Part shown: one piece after another, positions 19,578 to 29,376 of the stretch
Numbering within the stretch: position 1 is the first letter of the stretch
Layout of the letters: every line of letters starts with the position of its first letter
NCBI GenBank assembly: GCA_947167935.1
Contig: CAMVJU010000005.1
Location: 1 to 64,000, forward strand
Source of the DNA: an uncultured Prevotellaceae bacterium
GTDB taxonomy: Bacteria > Bacteroidota > Bacteroidia > Bacteroidales > Bacteroidaceae
Direction of reading: 5' to 3'
DNA: 64,000 nucleotides
Notes under the pieces: model-generated
Told to the model about the DNA's origin: nothing
What the model saw: only the letters and a program-made list of their open reading frames with translations
The model's database searches: none
Made by a program: the position numbers and the translations under genes

Positions 19578-19635
19578 CAAAGGTACGAATTTTTTTCCAT
19601 ATGAATGATGATTTATAAATTATTTTGTACCTTTG
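19578..19635. promoter_or_regulatory. Divergent promoter region folA/topB
   Basis: CAAAGGTA (minus) at 19578-19585 and TACCTTTG (plus) at 19628-19635. Confidence 0.6.
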
Positions 19636-19668
19636 CACACTCAATCGCATAATTGTCAAAAAAGAAGA

Positions 19669-21741
19669 ATGGTTGTTTGCATAGCAGAGAAGCCGAGCGT
19701 GGCGCGCGATATTGCCCGCATCATCGGGGCTACGTCCTCACGCGACGGATATATGGAGGGCAACGGCTATCAGGTGACGTGGACCTACGGCCACCTGTGC
19801 ACGCTGAAGGAGCCGGGCGACTACACATCGTCGTGGAAGCCCTGGGCACTGACGCAGCTGCCAATGATTCCGCAGCGCTTCGGCATCAAGCTCATCCCCG
19901 AGGAACACATCGTCAAGCAGTTTGCCATCATCGAGAAACTGATGCAGGCCGCCGACGCCATCGTCAACTGCGGCGATGCCGGACAGGAGGGTGAGCTCAT
20001 CCAGCGCTGGGTGATGCAGAAGGCGCAGGCAAAATGTCCCGTGAAGCGCCTCTGGATATCCTCGATGACCGACGAGGCCATCCGCGAGGGATTCGCCAGC
20101 CTGAAAGACCAGGACGACTACCAGCCCCTCTACATGGCAGGCATGAGCCGCGCCATCGGCGACTGGCTCCTCGGCATGAACGCCACGCGCCTCTACACGC
20201 TGAAATACGGACAGAACCGTCAGGTGCTCAGCATCGGACGCGTACAGACCCCTACCCTCGCCCTCATCGTCAATCGCCAGAAGGAGATAGAGAACTTCAA
20301 GCCCGAGCCCTACTGGGTGCTCGCCACCGTCTATCGCGACACCACCTTCACGGCCACTAAGGGAAAGTTCACCTCGAAGGAAGAGGGCGAGCAGGCCTTC
20401 GCCACCATCGAGGGCAAGCCTTTTACTGTCACTAAGGTGGAGAAGAAAGAGGGCAAGGAACAGCCGCCACAGCTCTACGACCTCACCTCGCTGCAGGTGG
20501 ACTGCAACCGCAAGTTCGGCTTCTCAGCCGAGCAGACGCTCAACCTCATCCAGGCACTCTACGAGAAGAAGTTCACCACCTATCCGCGTGTCGACACGCA
20601 GTATCTCAGCGACGACATCTACCCCAAGTGTCCGCAGGCCATGAACGCCCTCTATCAGACGAAGTTTGCAGGCGTGGCACCCTATGCCGAGTTCATCAAG
20701 CCCATCGGCGGCAAACCGCTGAAGAAGTCGAAGCGCGTCTTCGACACCAGCAAGGTCACCGACCACCACGCCATCATCCCCACAGGCGTCATACCGCAAT
20801 ATCTCAGCGATGCTGAGCAGAAGGTCTTCGACCTCGTGGCCCGTCGCTTCATCGGCGTCTTCCTGCCCGACTGCCGTTTCTCCACCACGACGGTGCTGGG
20901 CGAGGTTCGGACTGATGCGACTGAGTCGCAGCCAAAGGAGCAGGCCATCGAGTTCAAGGTCACTGGCAAGGAAATCCTCGACCCAGGCTGGCGCGTGGTT
21001 CAACCCACCTCCGACCCCTCCCGTGCAGGAGGGGAGAGTGATAACCCATCTGATGAACCGTCTGGGTTACCCACCTTCACCAAGGGCGAGAGTGGTCCTC
21101 ACAAGCCCACACTCACAGAAAAGTGGACCACGCCCCCACCCTACTACAACGAGGCCTCGCTGCTGCGTGCGATGGAGACCGCCGGCAAGTTCGTCGAGGA
21201 CGAGGAGCTGCGTGCCGCCATGAAGGAGAACGGCATCGGCCGTCCGTCAAGCCGCGCCAGCATCATCGAGACACTCTTCAAACGCCGTTATATCAAGCGC
21301 GACCGCAAGCGCCTCATCGCCACACCTACCGGCATCGAGCTCATCGACCTCATCCGCGAGGAGCTGCTGAAGAGCTGCGAGCTGACAGGCATCTGGGAGA
21401 AGAAGCTGCGCGACATCGAGCACCAGAAATACGACGCCCGCCAGTTCATCGACGAGCTGAAGCAGCAGGTCACCGAGATCGTCAACGAGGTAATGGCCGA
21501 CAACAGCAACCGCCGTGTTACCATCCTCACCGACAACGAGCTGAAAAAGGTAAAGTCACAGAAAGCAGAACAACCCCCCAAAAAATCATCACCAAAGGAG
21601 CCTACGGCGGCAGCTGAGAATTCTCAATTCACCATTGGCTCCCCCTGCCCCCTTTGCGGCAAGGGCCACATCATCAAGGGCAAGACCGCATACGGCTGTT
21701 CAGAATGGAAAAGCGGCTGCACCTGGCGCCATCCTCTATAA
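19669..21741 (+). CDS. topB: DNA topoisomerase III-type (type IA)
   Basis: MVVCIAEKPSVARDIARIIGA; LSIGRVQTPTLALIVNRQKEI; TTYPRVDTQYLSDD; C-terminal Zn-ribbon CPLCGKGHIIKGKTAYGCSEW; start trimmed from TTG 19633, which overlaps the promoter box. Confidence 0.94.
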   Translation: MVVCIAEKPSVARDIARIIGATSSRDGYMEGNGYQVTWTYGHLCTLKEPGDYTSSWKPWALTQLPMIPQRFGIKLIPEEHIVKQFAIIEKLMQAADAIVNCGDAGQEGELIQRWVMQKAQAKCPVKRLWISSMTDEAIREGFASLKDQDDYQPLYMAGMSRAIGDWLLGMNATRLYTLKYGQNRQVLSIGRVQTPTLALIVNRQKEIENFKPEPYWVLATVYRDTTFTATKGKFTSKEEGEQAFATIEGKPFTVTKVEKKEGKEQPPQLYDLTSLQVDCNRKFGFSAEQTLNLIQALYEKKFTTYPRVDTQYLSDDIYPKCPQAMNALYQTKFAGVAPYAEFIKPIGGKPLKKSKRVFDTSKVTDHHAIIPTGVIPQYLSDAEQKVFDLVARRFIGVFLPDCRFSTTTVLGEVRTDATESQPKEQAIEFKVTGKEILDPGWRVVQPTSDPSRAGGESDNPSDEPSGLPTFTKGESGPHKPTLTEKWTTPPPYYNEASLLRAMETAGKFVEDEELRAAMKENGIGRPSSRASIIETLFKRRYIKRDRKRLIATPTGIELIDLIREELLKSCELTGIWEKKLRDIEHQKYDARQFIDELKQQVTEIVNEVMADNSNRRVTILTDNELKKVKSQKAEQPPKKSSPKEPTAAAENSQFTIGSPCPLCGKGHIIKGKTAYGCSEWKSGCTWRHPL
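21001..21075. repeat. GC-rich palindromic element inside the topB coding sequence
   Basis: cccctcccgtgcaggagggg (21015-21034), then aacccatctgatgaaccgtctgggtt; read in frame as PTSDPSRAGGESDNPSDEPSGLP. Confidence 0.8.
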
Positions 21742-21831
21742 CATTGATAAACAGCAAAAAAATGATTTTTTCATTGCCAATTAAGAAAAAATTCGCACCT
21801 TTGCAAACAAAACTAAAAACACTTGAATAGA

Positions 21832-24800
21832 ATGAAGAAAATGCTATCCTATGCAAACGTCAGACAACTTGTTTTGACTTTTTCCCTGTTATTGTTTATA
21901 ACAGCAGCCTATGCCGTGCCAGCCCGCCCTGGGCAGACACGCTATCTGACCCTGGCCAACGGCACCACCATAAGTGCCGTGTTGGTGGGCGACGAGCACG
22001 GCCACTACTGGTTAGGTAGTGATGGCCGAGCCTATCAGGCCACTAACGGCAGTGTTTTCTACCACGCCATCGACAAACAAACTGTAATGGAACGCGCTGC
22101 CCAGCGGCGTACTGCGGCTAACGAACGGCGCATGAAGCGCATGACTGCACCTGGCAAAGTAGGACAGACCAACCCTATTTCTGGCGAGAAGAAAGGACTC
22201 ATCATCTTGGTGAACTTCCAAGACAAAACGATTGGTGAGGCCAACGAGTTTTTCACAGACATGGCCAACCAAACAGGCTTCAACGCGACTGTTGGCGGCG
22301 GTTATCAGTTCAAAGGCTCCGTCTATGACTACTTCTACGCCCAAAGTCTACACAAGTTCCAACTTACTTTCGACGTAGTGGGACCTGTGACGTTGTCGAA
22401 GGATTACTCTTACTATGGTGAAAACGACAGCCATGGCGATGACAAACATCCCGGCACGATGGTGGTAGAGGCCCTGCAGCTGGTTGACAAAGACGTTGAC
22501 TTTTCTGTCTACGACTGGGACGGCGACAAAACGGTGGAGCAGGTTTATCTGGTATATGCAGGCCAGGGCGAAGCCGACGGTGGTGCTGATGACACTATCT
22601 GGCCCCATGAATGGTCATTATATGCCGCCGGGTATTATGACGATGAATGTACAGGGGCGCAGACCCTCGATGGAGTGACCATCGACACCTATGCCTGCGG
22701 CTCAGAGCTCAACGGTAGTAACTATGTGGCAGGCATCGGCACCATGTGCCATGAGTTCAGCCACTGTTTAGGCTATCCTGACTTCTACGACACAGATTAC
22801 AGCGGCGGACAGGGCATGGGTTATTGGGACTTGATGGACGGCGGCTCCTACTGCGGCGACGGCTATCAACCTGCCGGTTTTACCAGCTACGAGCGATGGG
22901 TGGCCGGATGGAGCGAGCCCACTGAGCTGCTCTACACACAGGACGTCACCAATATGGCGCCCCTGCAGGATAGCGGCAAGTCCTACATTATCTATAATAA
23001 AGGCAACAAAAACGAGTATTATCTTCTGGAAAACCGCCAGAAGACAGGATGGGACGCATCATTGCCCGGCAGCGGGCTGCTCATCCTCCACGTAGACTAT
23101 GATGCATCGGCATGGAGCAGCAACGAAGTCAACGACGATCCCTCCCACCAGCGTATGACTTGGGTGGCAGCTGACAATGTGTACCAATATCAGGTGCATT
23201 ACGGAAAAAAATACTACACCTTCGATGGCATGACGAACGACCCGTTCCCCTATGGCTCGAATAACTCCTTCAACAAGTCCACCACGCCTGCTGCCAAACT
23301 CTTCAATAAAAACATCGATGGCACCTATTACCTCGATTCGTCGGTAGAGAAAATCACCCAGAATACTGACGGTACCATATCGTTCAGCTTCAAAGGTCTC
23401 AGCGCCACTCCAATCAACAATACGTTCCAGCTCGTTAGCTCGACAGACGACTTAGTGGCCGACTATCGCTACATCATAGCCTGTGGCAGCAAGGAGAAGG
23501 CGGCAGGGAAAACACTCACCGGAGGTTATCTCAATGATGTCAACGTCGACGTCGACGGCAACACCATCAGCAGCAACGACGATGTAGCCGTATTCGTCCT
23601 TGAGAAGGTCACCGGCGGCTGGGCACTAAGAAACGAAACTACGAATCAATACCTCTCTGCCACAGCTGCCAAGAAACTGTCCTATAGCAACACCCCTGCC
23701 ACATGGACACTCGGCAAAGGTACCAACGGCATTATTATGACCTACGGCGACTGTGGCACTATGCTCTACAACGCTGACAGTCCACGCTTCAACGTCTATA
23801 CCAGCGATCCCAACGTCTCGATGATTCAGGCCAACCTCTACAAAGGCAGCGGTGCCATAGCCTACTACATGCCTGCCGACACCAAGAAGGGATCCGGACT
23901 GAAGACCGCCATGAGCGAAATTATCTACAATCGCACCGAACTGGCCTACGATGACCTGTGGGAAGCCTTCAAGAGCACTGACCTGCGCAGCGACGGCAAG
24001 ATATGGGACATGTATTCAGGCATCAGCAACTACGATCCCGCCAACAGCGGATCCACCTATCACAGCGAGGGCGACTGCTACAACCGTGAACACTCCTTCC
24101 CACAAAGCTGGTTTGGCAGTGGGGTGATGCCGATGTACAGCGACCTTCACCACGTCTACCCCACCGACGGATATGTCAACGGCATGCGCAGCAACCTCCC
24201 CTTCGGCCCGAACGATGGCGAATTAGGCCAGTCGGTAGGAGGATTCAGCAAGGTGGGCCTCTGCACCTATCCTGGCTATACCGGCAAGGTATTTGAGCCC
24301 AACGATGAGTACAAAGGCGACTTAGCCCGTACATATTTCTATATGGTGACCTGCTATGAGAAGAAACTGCCCGACTGGTACACCAACAACAGCGACTCAC
24401 GCATCACCCTCGACGGCAACACCTATCCTGGCCTAAGCAAATGGCAGCTGCAGATGCTGATGGAGTGGGCCAAGAGAGACCCCGTGAGCGACAAGGAAAC
24501 CGCCCGCAACGAAGCCGTCTACACCCAGCAGAAAAACCGCAACCCCTTCATCGACTATCCCGGACTGGAGGAATACATCTGGGGTGACATGACTGAAGTG
24601 CCATTCAGCTACGACCACTATGTGCAGCCCGTGTTCATCAGCTTCAGCACCAGCACGGCACAGACCGAAGTGGGAGCCGAATTCACCGAGCCCACGCTGT
24701 CCATCATGCCTGCCGGCCTTGACGTCACCTACAGCAGCAGCCAGCCCGCCGTTGCCACCGTCGATGCCGCCACCGGCGAGGTGACACCGCTGTCGGCAGG

Positions 24801-25974
24801 CACCACCGTCATCAAGGCCACCTTCGCTGGCAACGAAACCTATTATCAGGCAACGGCATCCTATACCCTCACCGTCACCGCCAGCGGCTACATCTACGAG
24901 AAGGTGACCGATGCCTCGACGCTGGCCGCAGGCGACGAGATACTGATAGCATACGTCAGCGGACAGAACGCTTTGGTGATGAGCACCACGCAGAACAATA
25001 AGAACCGTGCTGCCACCAGCGACGTGACGCTGCATGCCGATGGCACACTCACACCGGGCGACGCCGCACAGGTCATCACCCTGGAGAAAGACGGCAGCAA
25101 CTTCCTCTTCAACACCCGCAACGGCTACCTATACGCCGCCAGCAGCAACGACAACTACCTCAGGACCAAAACCGATCCCGATGCAAACGCCAAGGCTTCC
25201 ATCACCATTTCCAACGGCGACGCCACTATCAAATTCCAGGGCGGGAACACGCACAACCTGCTGCGTTACAATCCCAATAGCGGCAACCCCATCTTCTCAT
25301 GTTACACCTCTAGCTCGTCGCAGACGAAGTTAGTGCAGATCTACCGCAAGGCATATGTCGACCTTACCATCGGTCCGTCTGGCTACGCCACGCTCTACTA
25401 CGGCACCAAGAACCTTGAAGTACCCCTCGGCGTGGAGGCCTGCACCTACACCGTAGACGAAGCCGGGCTGCAGGAACAAGCCGTCGGCAACGTCATCAGC
25501 GCAGGTACCGCCGTAGTGCTTCATGATACCCAGGCTGACAACACATCCAGCCACAACTACCGCTTCGCCCTGAAAGCCGGCAATCAGACCGCCACCGCCA
25601 GCTGCCTCTACGGCTACGATGCCGCTGCCACCACCGCCGTTAAAGATGGCAACAGCTACAAATACTACATGCTGTCGCTCAACGCCCAGAGCGAGCTGTC
25701 GTCAGTAGGCTTCTACTACGGCGAGCCCAACGGCGCGCCCTTCATCTGTCAGGCACACAAGGCCTTCCTCGCCATACCCACCCAGCGGGCGGCAGGCATC
25801 AGGGCATGGCTGCTGAACGGACAGGTAATAGGCGACACCACCACCGCCATTGCCGACCACAGCCTCGACAGGCAGGACAGCCGACAGCTGTACAACCTGA
25901 ACGGACAGCGCATCGACAAGCCATCACACAAGGGCATCTACATCGTCAACGGACGTAAGGTTGCAATCAAATAA
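21832..25974 (+). CDS. Secreted multidomain protein: M6-family metalloprotease + endonuclease I-like nuclease + Big2-like domain + C-terminal tail
   Basis: HEFSHCLGYPDFYD (HExxHxxGxxD); later YNREHSFPQSWFG...SDLHHVYPTDGYVNGMRSNLPFG (Endonuclease_1); VDAATGEVTPLSAGTTVIKATFAG; YNLNGQRIDKPSHKGIYIVNGRKVAIK. Confidence 0.9.
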   Translation: MKKMLSYANVRQLVLTFSLLLFITAAYAVPARPGQTRYLTLANGTTISAVLVGDEHGHYWLGSDGRAYQATNGSVFYHAIDKQTVMERAAQRRTAANERRMKRMTAPGKVGQTNPISGEKKGLIILVNFQDKTIGEANEFFTDMANQTGFNATVGGGYQFKGSVYDYFYAQSLHKFQLTFDVVGPVTLSKDYSYYGENDSHGDDKHPGTMVVEALQLVDKDVDFSVYDWDGDKTVEQVYLVYAGQGEADGGADDTIWPHEWSLYAAGYYDDECTGAQTLDGVTIDTYACGSELNGSNYVAGIGTMCHEFSHCLGYPDFYDTDYSGGQGMGYWDLMDGGSYCGDGYQPAGFTSYERWVAGWSEPTELLYTQDVTNMAPLQDSGKSYIIYNKGNKNEYYLLENRQKTGWDASLPGSGLLILHVDYDASAWSSNEVNDDPSHQRMTWVAADNVYQYQVHYGKKYYTFDGMTNDPFPYGSNNSFNKSTTPAAKLFNKNIDGTYYLDSSVEKITQNTDGTISFSFKGLSATPINNTFQLVSSTDDLVADYRYIIACGSKEKAAGKTLTGGYLNDVNVDVDGNTISSNDDVAVFVLEKVTGGWALRNETTNQYLSATAAKKLSYSNTPATWTLGKGTNGIIMTYGDCGTMLYNADSPRFNVYTSDPNVSMIQANLYKGSGAIAYYMPADTKKGSGLKTAMSEIIYNRTELAYDDLWEAFKSTDLRSDGKIWDMYSGISNYDPANSGSTYHSEGDCYNREHSFPQSWFGSGVMPMYSDLHHVYPTDGYVNGMRSNLPFGPNDGELGQSVGGFSKVGLCTYPGYTGKVFEPNDEYKGDLARTYFYMVTCYEKKLPDWYTNNSDSRITLDGNTYPGLSKWQLQMLMEWAKRDPVSDKETARNEAVYTQQKNRNPFIDYPGLEEYIWGDMTEVPFSYDHYVQPVFISFSTSTAQTEVGAEFTEPTLSIMPAGLDVTYSSSQPAVATVDAATGEVTPLSAGTTVIKATFAGNETYYQATASYTLTVTASGYIYEKVTDASTLAAGDEILIAYVSGQNALVMSTTQNNKNRAATSDVTLHADGTLTPGDAAQVITLEKDGSNFLFNTRNGYLYAASSNDNYLRTKTDPDANAKASITISNGDATIKFQGGNTHNLLRYNPNSGNPIFSCYTSSSSQTKLVQIYRKAYVDLTIGPSGYATLYYGTKNLEVPLGVEACTYTVDEAGLQEQAVGNVISAGTAVVLHDTQADNTSSHNYRFALKAGNQTATASCLYGYDAAATTAVKDGNSYKYYMLSLNAQSELSSVGFYYGEPNGAPFICQAHKAFLAIPTQRAAGIRAWLLNGQVIGDTTTAIADHSLDRQDSRQLYNLNGQRIDKPSHKGIYIVNGRKVAIK

Positions 25975-25992
25975 CACACAAACGCAAATATT

Positions 25993-26163
25993 ATGGAAAA
26001 GAAATCATATTCAGTCCCCGCCATCAGCATAGTCACCTGTCAAGAGCCCCTGCTTACGATTACCAGTAATGTGGGCGACCAAGTCCAGCTCAGTCCCCGT
26101 CGCAGAAGAAGGAACCGCCAAGACGACTGGGACGAAGAGGAAGGCTTTGAGGAGACAGAATAA
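25993..26163 (+). CDS. Small ORF (56 aa) downstream of the protease/nuclease gene
   Basis: ATG 25993 to TAA 26161-26163: MEKKSYSVPAISIVTCQEPLLTITSNVGDQVQLSPRRRRRNRQDDWDEEEGFEETE; too short for the supplied ORF track. Confidence 0.55.
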   Translation: MEKKSYSVPAISIVTCQEPLLTITSNVGDQVQLSPRRRRRNRQDDWDEEEGFEETE

Positions 26164-26179
26164 CTGCGAGAAATAATTA

Positions 26180-26203
26180 AGCCCCCGAAATTGGGGGCTA
26201 TTT
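26180..26203. terminator. Hairpin terminator between the small ORF and the corA-like gene
   Basis: agcccccgaaattgggggctatttaatt. Confidence 0.7.
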
Positions 26204-26205
26204 AA

Positions 26206-27132
26206 TTACACGAGGCGCTTGTGGCGGAAGAACCACCAGGCGGCGGCAGCGGTGCCCACGCTGATGACGAGGGCAAGGATGAAGCCGAAGGGCTTGTCCT
26301 CCATGCCATTGATGAGGTTCATGCCGAAGAGCGAGGCGATGAGGGTGGGGAACATCATGATGATGGTGACGGAGGTGAGGGTACGCATCACGGTGTTCAT
26401 GTTGTTGTTGATGATGGAGGAGTAGGTGTCCATCGTCGACTCAAGGATGTCGGAGTAGATGGCGGTGGTCTCGCGGGCCTGCGTCATCTCGATGTTGACG
26501 TCTTCGATGAGGTCGGCGTCCAGCTCGTCAATCTGCAGCTTGAACTTCAGCTTCGACAGCAGGGTCTCGTTGCCGCGGATGGAGGTCTGGAAATAGGTGA
26601 GCGAGTCCTGCAAGCGCGAGAGGCCGATGAGCGACTCGTTGTTCACGTCGCGGTCGAGGTTGCGCTTGGCCTTGTCGATGAGCGAGTTGATTTGCTTCAG
26701 GCGCTTCAGGTACCACACAGCGGAGGAGTAGAAGAGTCGGAAAATCATGTCGACGTAGTCGGTGAAGCCCACGCCGCGCTTCTGCTGGTAGCTGACGAAG
26801 TCGATCATCATGTTGGTCTCGTAGTAGCAGACGGTGATGGTGACGTCGCGCTTGTGGATGATGCCGAGGGGCACGGTGGTGTAGGGCGTGCGTGAGCGTA
26901 CTTCGCGCACGTAGGGGATGCGGAGGATGATAAGCATCCAGCCGTCGTCGTACTCGTAGCGAGCTCGCTCGTCGGTATCGCTGATGTCGGTGATGAAATA
27001 GTCGGGTATGCCGAACTGCTGCTCGAGGTGATGCTGGTCCTCTTCTGTGGGACAGGTCACCTGGATCCAGCTATTGGGCTGCCACTCGGAGAGCTGCGTC
27101 AGTCCTCCTTGGAAGTTCCAGAATGTCTTCAT
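26206..27132 (-). CDS. corA: CorA-like divalent cation transporter
   Basis: LFGMNLINGMEDKPFGF (GMN) and two C-terminal TM helices. Confidence 0.9.
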   Translation of the reverse strand: MKTFWNFQGGLTQLSEWQPNSWIQVTCPTEEDQHHLEQQFGIPDYFITDISDTDERARYEYDDGWMLIILRIPYVREVRSRTPYTTVPLGIIHKRDVTITVCYYETNMMIDFVSYQQKRGVGFTDYVDMIFRLFYSSAVWYLKRLKQINSLIDKAKRNLDRDVNNESLIGLSRLQDSLTYFQTSIRGNETLLSKLKFKLQIDELDADLIEDVNIEMTQARETTAIYSDILESTMDTYSSIINNNMNTVMRTLTSVTIIMMFPTLIASLFGMNLINGMEDKPFGFILALVISVGTAAAAWWFFRHKRLV

Positions 27133-27271
27133 TTTGCCAATCCTTTACGATAATAATAATGCGGCAAGGGGATTAGCAGCCTTGCTCGCTATCCCCCTTA
27201 GCGTTTAAAATTGTCCGCCGGGTAGTCGTCCATGTTGTTTTTTCTTTTTGTTTGTTTGTTTCAATCGGTTG

Positions 27272-27279
27272 CAAAGGTA
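27272..27279 (-). promoter_or_regulatory. Candidate -7 box (TACCTTTG on minus strand) for the corA-like gene
   Basis: CAAAGGTA on the plus strand. Confidence 0.5.
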
Positions 27280-27369
27280 CACAATTTTTTGTTTCAGACA
27301 AAAAAAAACAAAAGAAAACCATCAAAATCGTGGCTTTCTTTTGTTTTTCTGTTGTTTTTGCAGCAGCGT

Positions 27370-29304
27370 CTACTCTTCTTCGCGGAAGGGCAGGTACCAG
27401 TTCTTCTCGTCGCGTAGTGACTTGACGGGATGCTTGAACTCGAGCTTGCGTGCCAGCCACTCGCTGCCGAAGGTGGAGCCGTAGAGGCCTGCGTTGTTCT
27501 TGTGGCGGGCGAGGCGGGTGAGGTCGCCGAAGCGGTTGCCTTCGAAGGCCAGCTCAAGTGCCATCTCGTCGCAGATGAGGTCTTCCATCGCATTGATGGT
27601 GTCCTGCAGGGTGAAGTTCTCAGGGTTGAGGCCGTAGACAGCCGTCAGCTCGGCGAGCTTCTGTCCCACGATGGCTTTGTACTGATAGGGCGACATGCCC
27701 TTGGTGTTGTTGCTGCCGCGTGAGTGGATGCCGTTGCCGCGCTGGAAGAGGTTGCGATTCTCAGCCGTGAAGAAAGGCAGGGTGGTGGACAGCATGGCGG
27801 CTGTTTCCTGATGGATGTAGCGTCCCATCTCGAGGTCGGTGCTGTCGCCCAGCTCGATGTACCTGTTGGGATGTTCCTCATCGCCGTCGTAGTTGATGCC
27901 TTCCTTGAGGATGGCGAAGGCAGCGTCGGGATAGCCCATGCGGTTGATGGCCTCTGCCAGTCGCAGATAGACGGTGGCAAGGCGGTAGAGGGGCACGTTG
28001 GCGCTGTTGAACTTGACCATGACGTAGTAGACGGAGTCGGCGCGTGAGGATGGCACTACCTGCCTCATGGTGGAATAGCGGCGGCAGTCGCCTATGCTGG
28101 TGGCGCTGACGTTGACAGAGCCTTCATCGCTGCCGTCAGGAATGTAGTAGTAGTCCTGGCTGTTGGCAAGTGTGAGATAGGCCTGTGAGGCGTCTATCTG
28201 GCGCTCCTTGAGGAAACGTGAGGAGCTGTTGGCATCGCCGCCGGTGGTGCTGTAGAAGTCGTAGCCGAAATAGCGGGGCAGCTCTGTGACGGTACCACGC
28301 AGGCGGTTGGTGGCCAAGGGGATGTAGGTGATGATGTCGGTGGTGGACTCGCCGCTGAAGATGGAGCTCCAGCTGGGTGATGTCCTGACGGTGACGAAGT
28401 CCTCGGGCAGGATTTCATCATAGCGCTCGAGCTGCTCGCTGGTGGGGCTGGCCATGATGGAGGTAGTGCTCAGCTCATTGTCGACGATGTACTGGAAGTA
28501 GTGCTTGGCGGCCTTCTCGTACTGGTGTGTCTCGAGGTAGAGATCGCCGAGGATGACGTCGACGGGAATCATGATGTTCTTCGAGCTGACGGTCTTCTCA
28601 GTGGGGCTGCCCGTCTCGCTGCTGTTGAGCACGCCGGCAGAGATGTTTCCATAGTTGGGCACAGGAGTGCCGCCGTCGATGGTGATGCCGCTGAACTGCA
28701 GCAGCTCAGGGATGAGGGCGTCGCTGATGCCCTGCAGGTCTTTCTTGTCGAAATGCTTGTTGGCATCGCCGATGCTGGTCAGCGGGTCGGTGTAGAAGGG
28801 CACCTCACCATAGGTCTTGCACAGCTGCATGTAGGTCCAGGCACGCACGGCCAGGGCCTCGGCATACTCAGGGATGGCCACGCGGCGGCTGCCAGTGCGC
28901 AGCGTGGTATCGCGATGTGCGATGTAGTAATTGCAGTTGTTGATGATGCGGTAGTAGGCGTAGGCTGAGTCGTACTTGTTGGTGACGTCGGCAGAGAAGT
29001 CGGCCAGACGGCGCAGGTCGGTCTCGGTGTACTGGTTGGTCTGCACCAGGTCGCCACGTATCTCGCCCGTCATCACATACTGGTCGGCCACCATCTGCAA
29101 GCCCTTCATGATGCCGAGGGTGTAGAACATGGAGTCGGTCTTCTGGTCGAGTGCCGGGTCGAAGATCTGACGGTCGGAGTCAGTCTCGAAGAAATCCTGA
29201 CAGGAAATGAAGAATGAAGAATGAAGAATGAAGAATGCTGCGCCGAGCAACTTCATCGTCATGTTCATACTTCTTTTCCATCTATTGCTTAATCTTGTAT
29301 TCAT
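27370..29304 (-). CDS. SusD/RagB-family nutrient-binding lipoprotein (pair 2)
   Basis: Lipobox FFISC; AVRAWTYMQLCKTYGEVPFYTDP; YLRLAEAINRMGY; C-terminal ELAFEGNRFGDLTRLARHKN; start trimmed to ATG 29304. Confidence 0.9.
   Translation of the reverse strand: MNTRLSNRWKRSMNMTMKLLGAAFFILHSSFFISCQDFFETDSDRQIFDPALDQKTDSMFYTLGIMKGLQMVADQYVMTGEIRGDLVQTNQYTETDLRRLADFSADVTNKYDSAYAYYRIINNCNYYIAHRDTTLRTGSRRVAIPEYAEALAVRAWTYMQLCKTYGEVPFYTDPLTSIGDANKHFDKKDLQGISDALIPELLQFSGITIDGGTPVPNYGNISAGVLNSSETGSPTEKTVSSKNIMIPVDVILGDLYLETHQYEKAAKHYFQYIVDNELSTTSIMASPTSEQLERYDEILPEDFVTVRTSPSWSSIFSGESTTDIITYIPLATNRLRGTVTELPRYFGYDFYSTTGGDANSSSRFLKERQIDASQAYLTLANSQDYYYIPDGSDEGSVNVSATSIGDCRRYSTMRQVVPSSRADSVYYVMVKFNSANVPLYRLATVYLRLAEAINRMGYPDAAFAILKEGINYDGDEEHPNRYIELGDSTDLEMGRYIHQETAAMLSTTLPFFTAENRNLFQRGNGIHSRGSNNTKGMSPYQYKAIVGQKLAELTAVYGLNPENFTLQDTINAMEDLICDEMALELAFEGNRFGDLTRLARHKNNAGLYGSTFGSEWLARKLEFKHPVKSLRDEKNWYLPFREEE
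29206..29237. repeat. 7-bp tandem array (AATGAAG)x4 in the susD signal peptide
   Basis: aatgaagaatgaagaatgaagaatgaagaatg. Confidence 0.9.
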
Positions 29305-29345
29305 AGCCGAATTATTATTTAAACCACTGTATTGTGCGGTAGCAA

Positions 29346-29376
29346 ATTCTTCATTCTTCATTCTACATTCTTCATT
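29346..29376. repeat. 7-bp tandem array (ATTCTTC)x4, inverted relative to 29206-29237, in the susC-susD junction
   Basis: attcttcattcttcattctacattcttcatt. Confidence 0.9.

Noticed and set aside
27230-27360. AT-rich stretch with ttgtttgtttgttt as another tandem array
   Set aside because: Short 4-bp TTTG/TTTC runs next to a promoter; does not fit the period-7 family.
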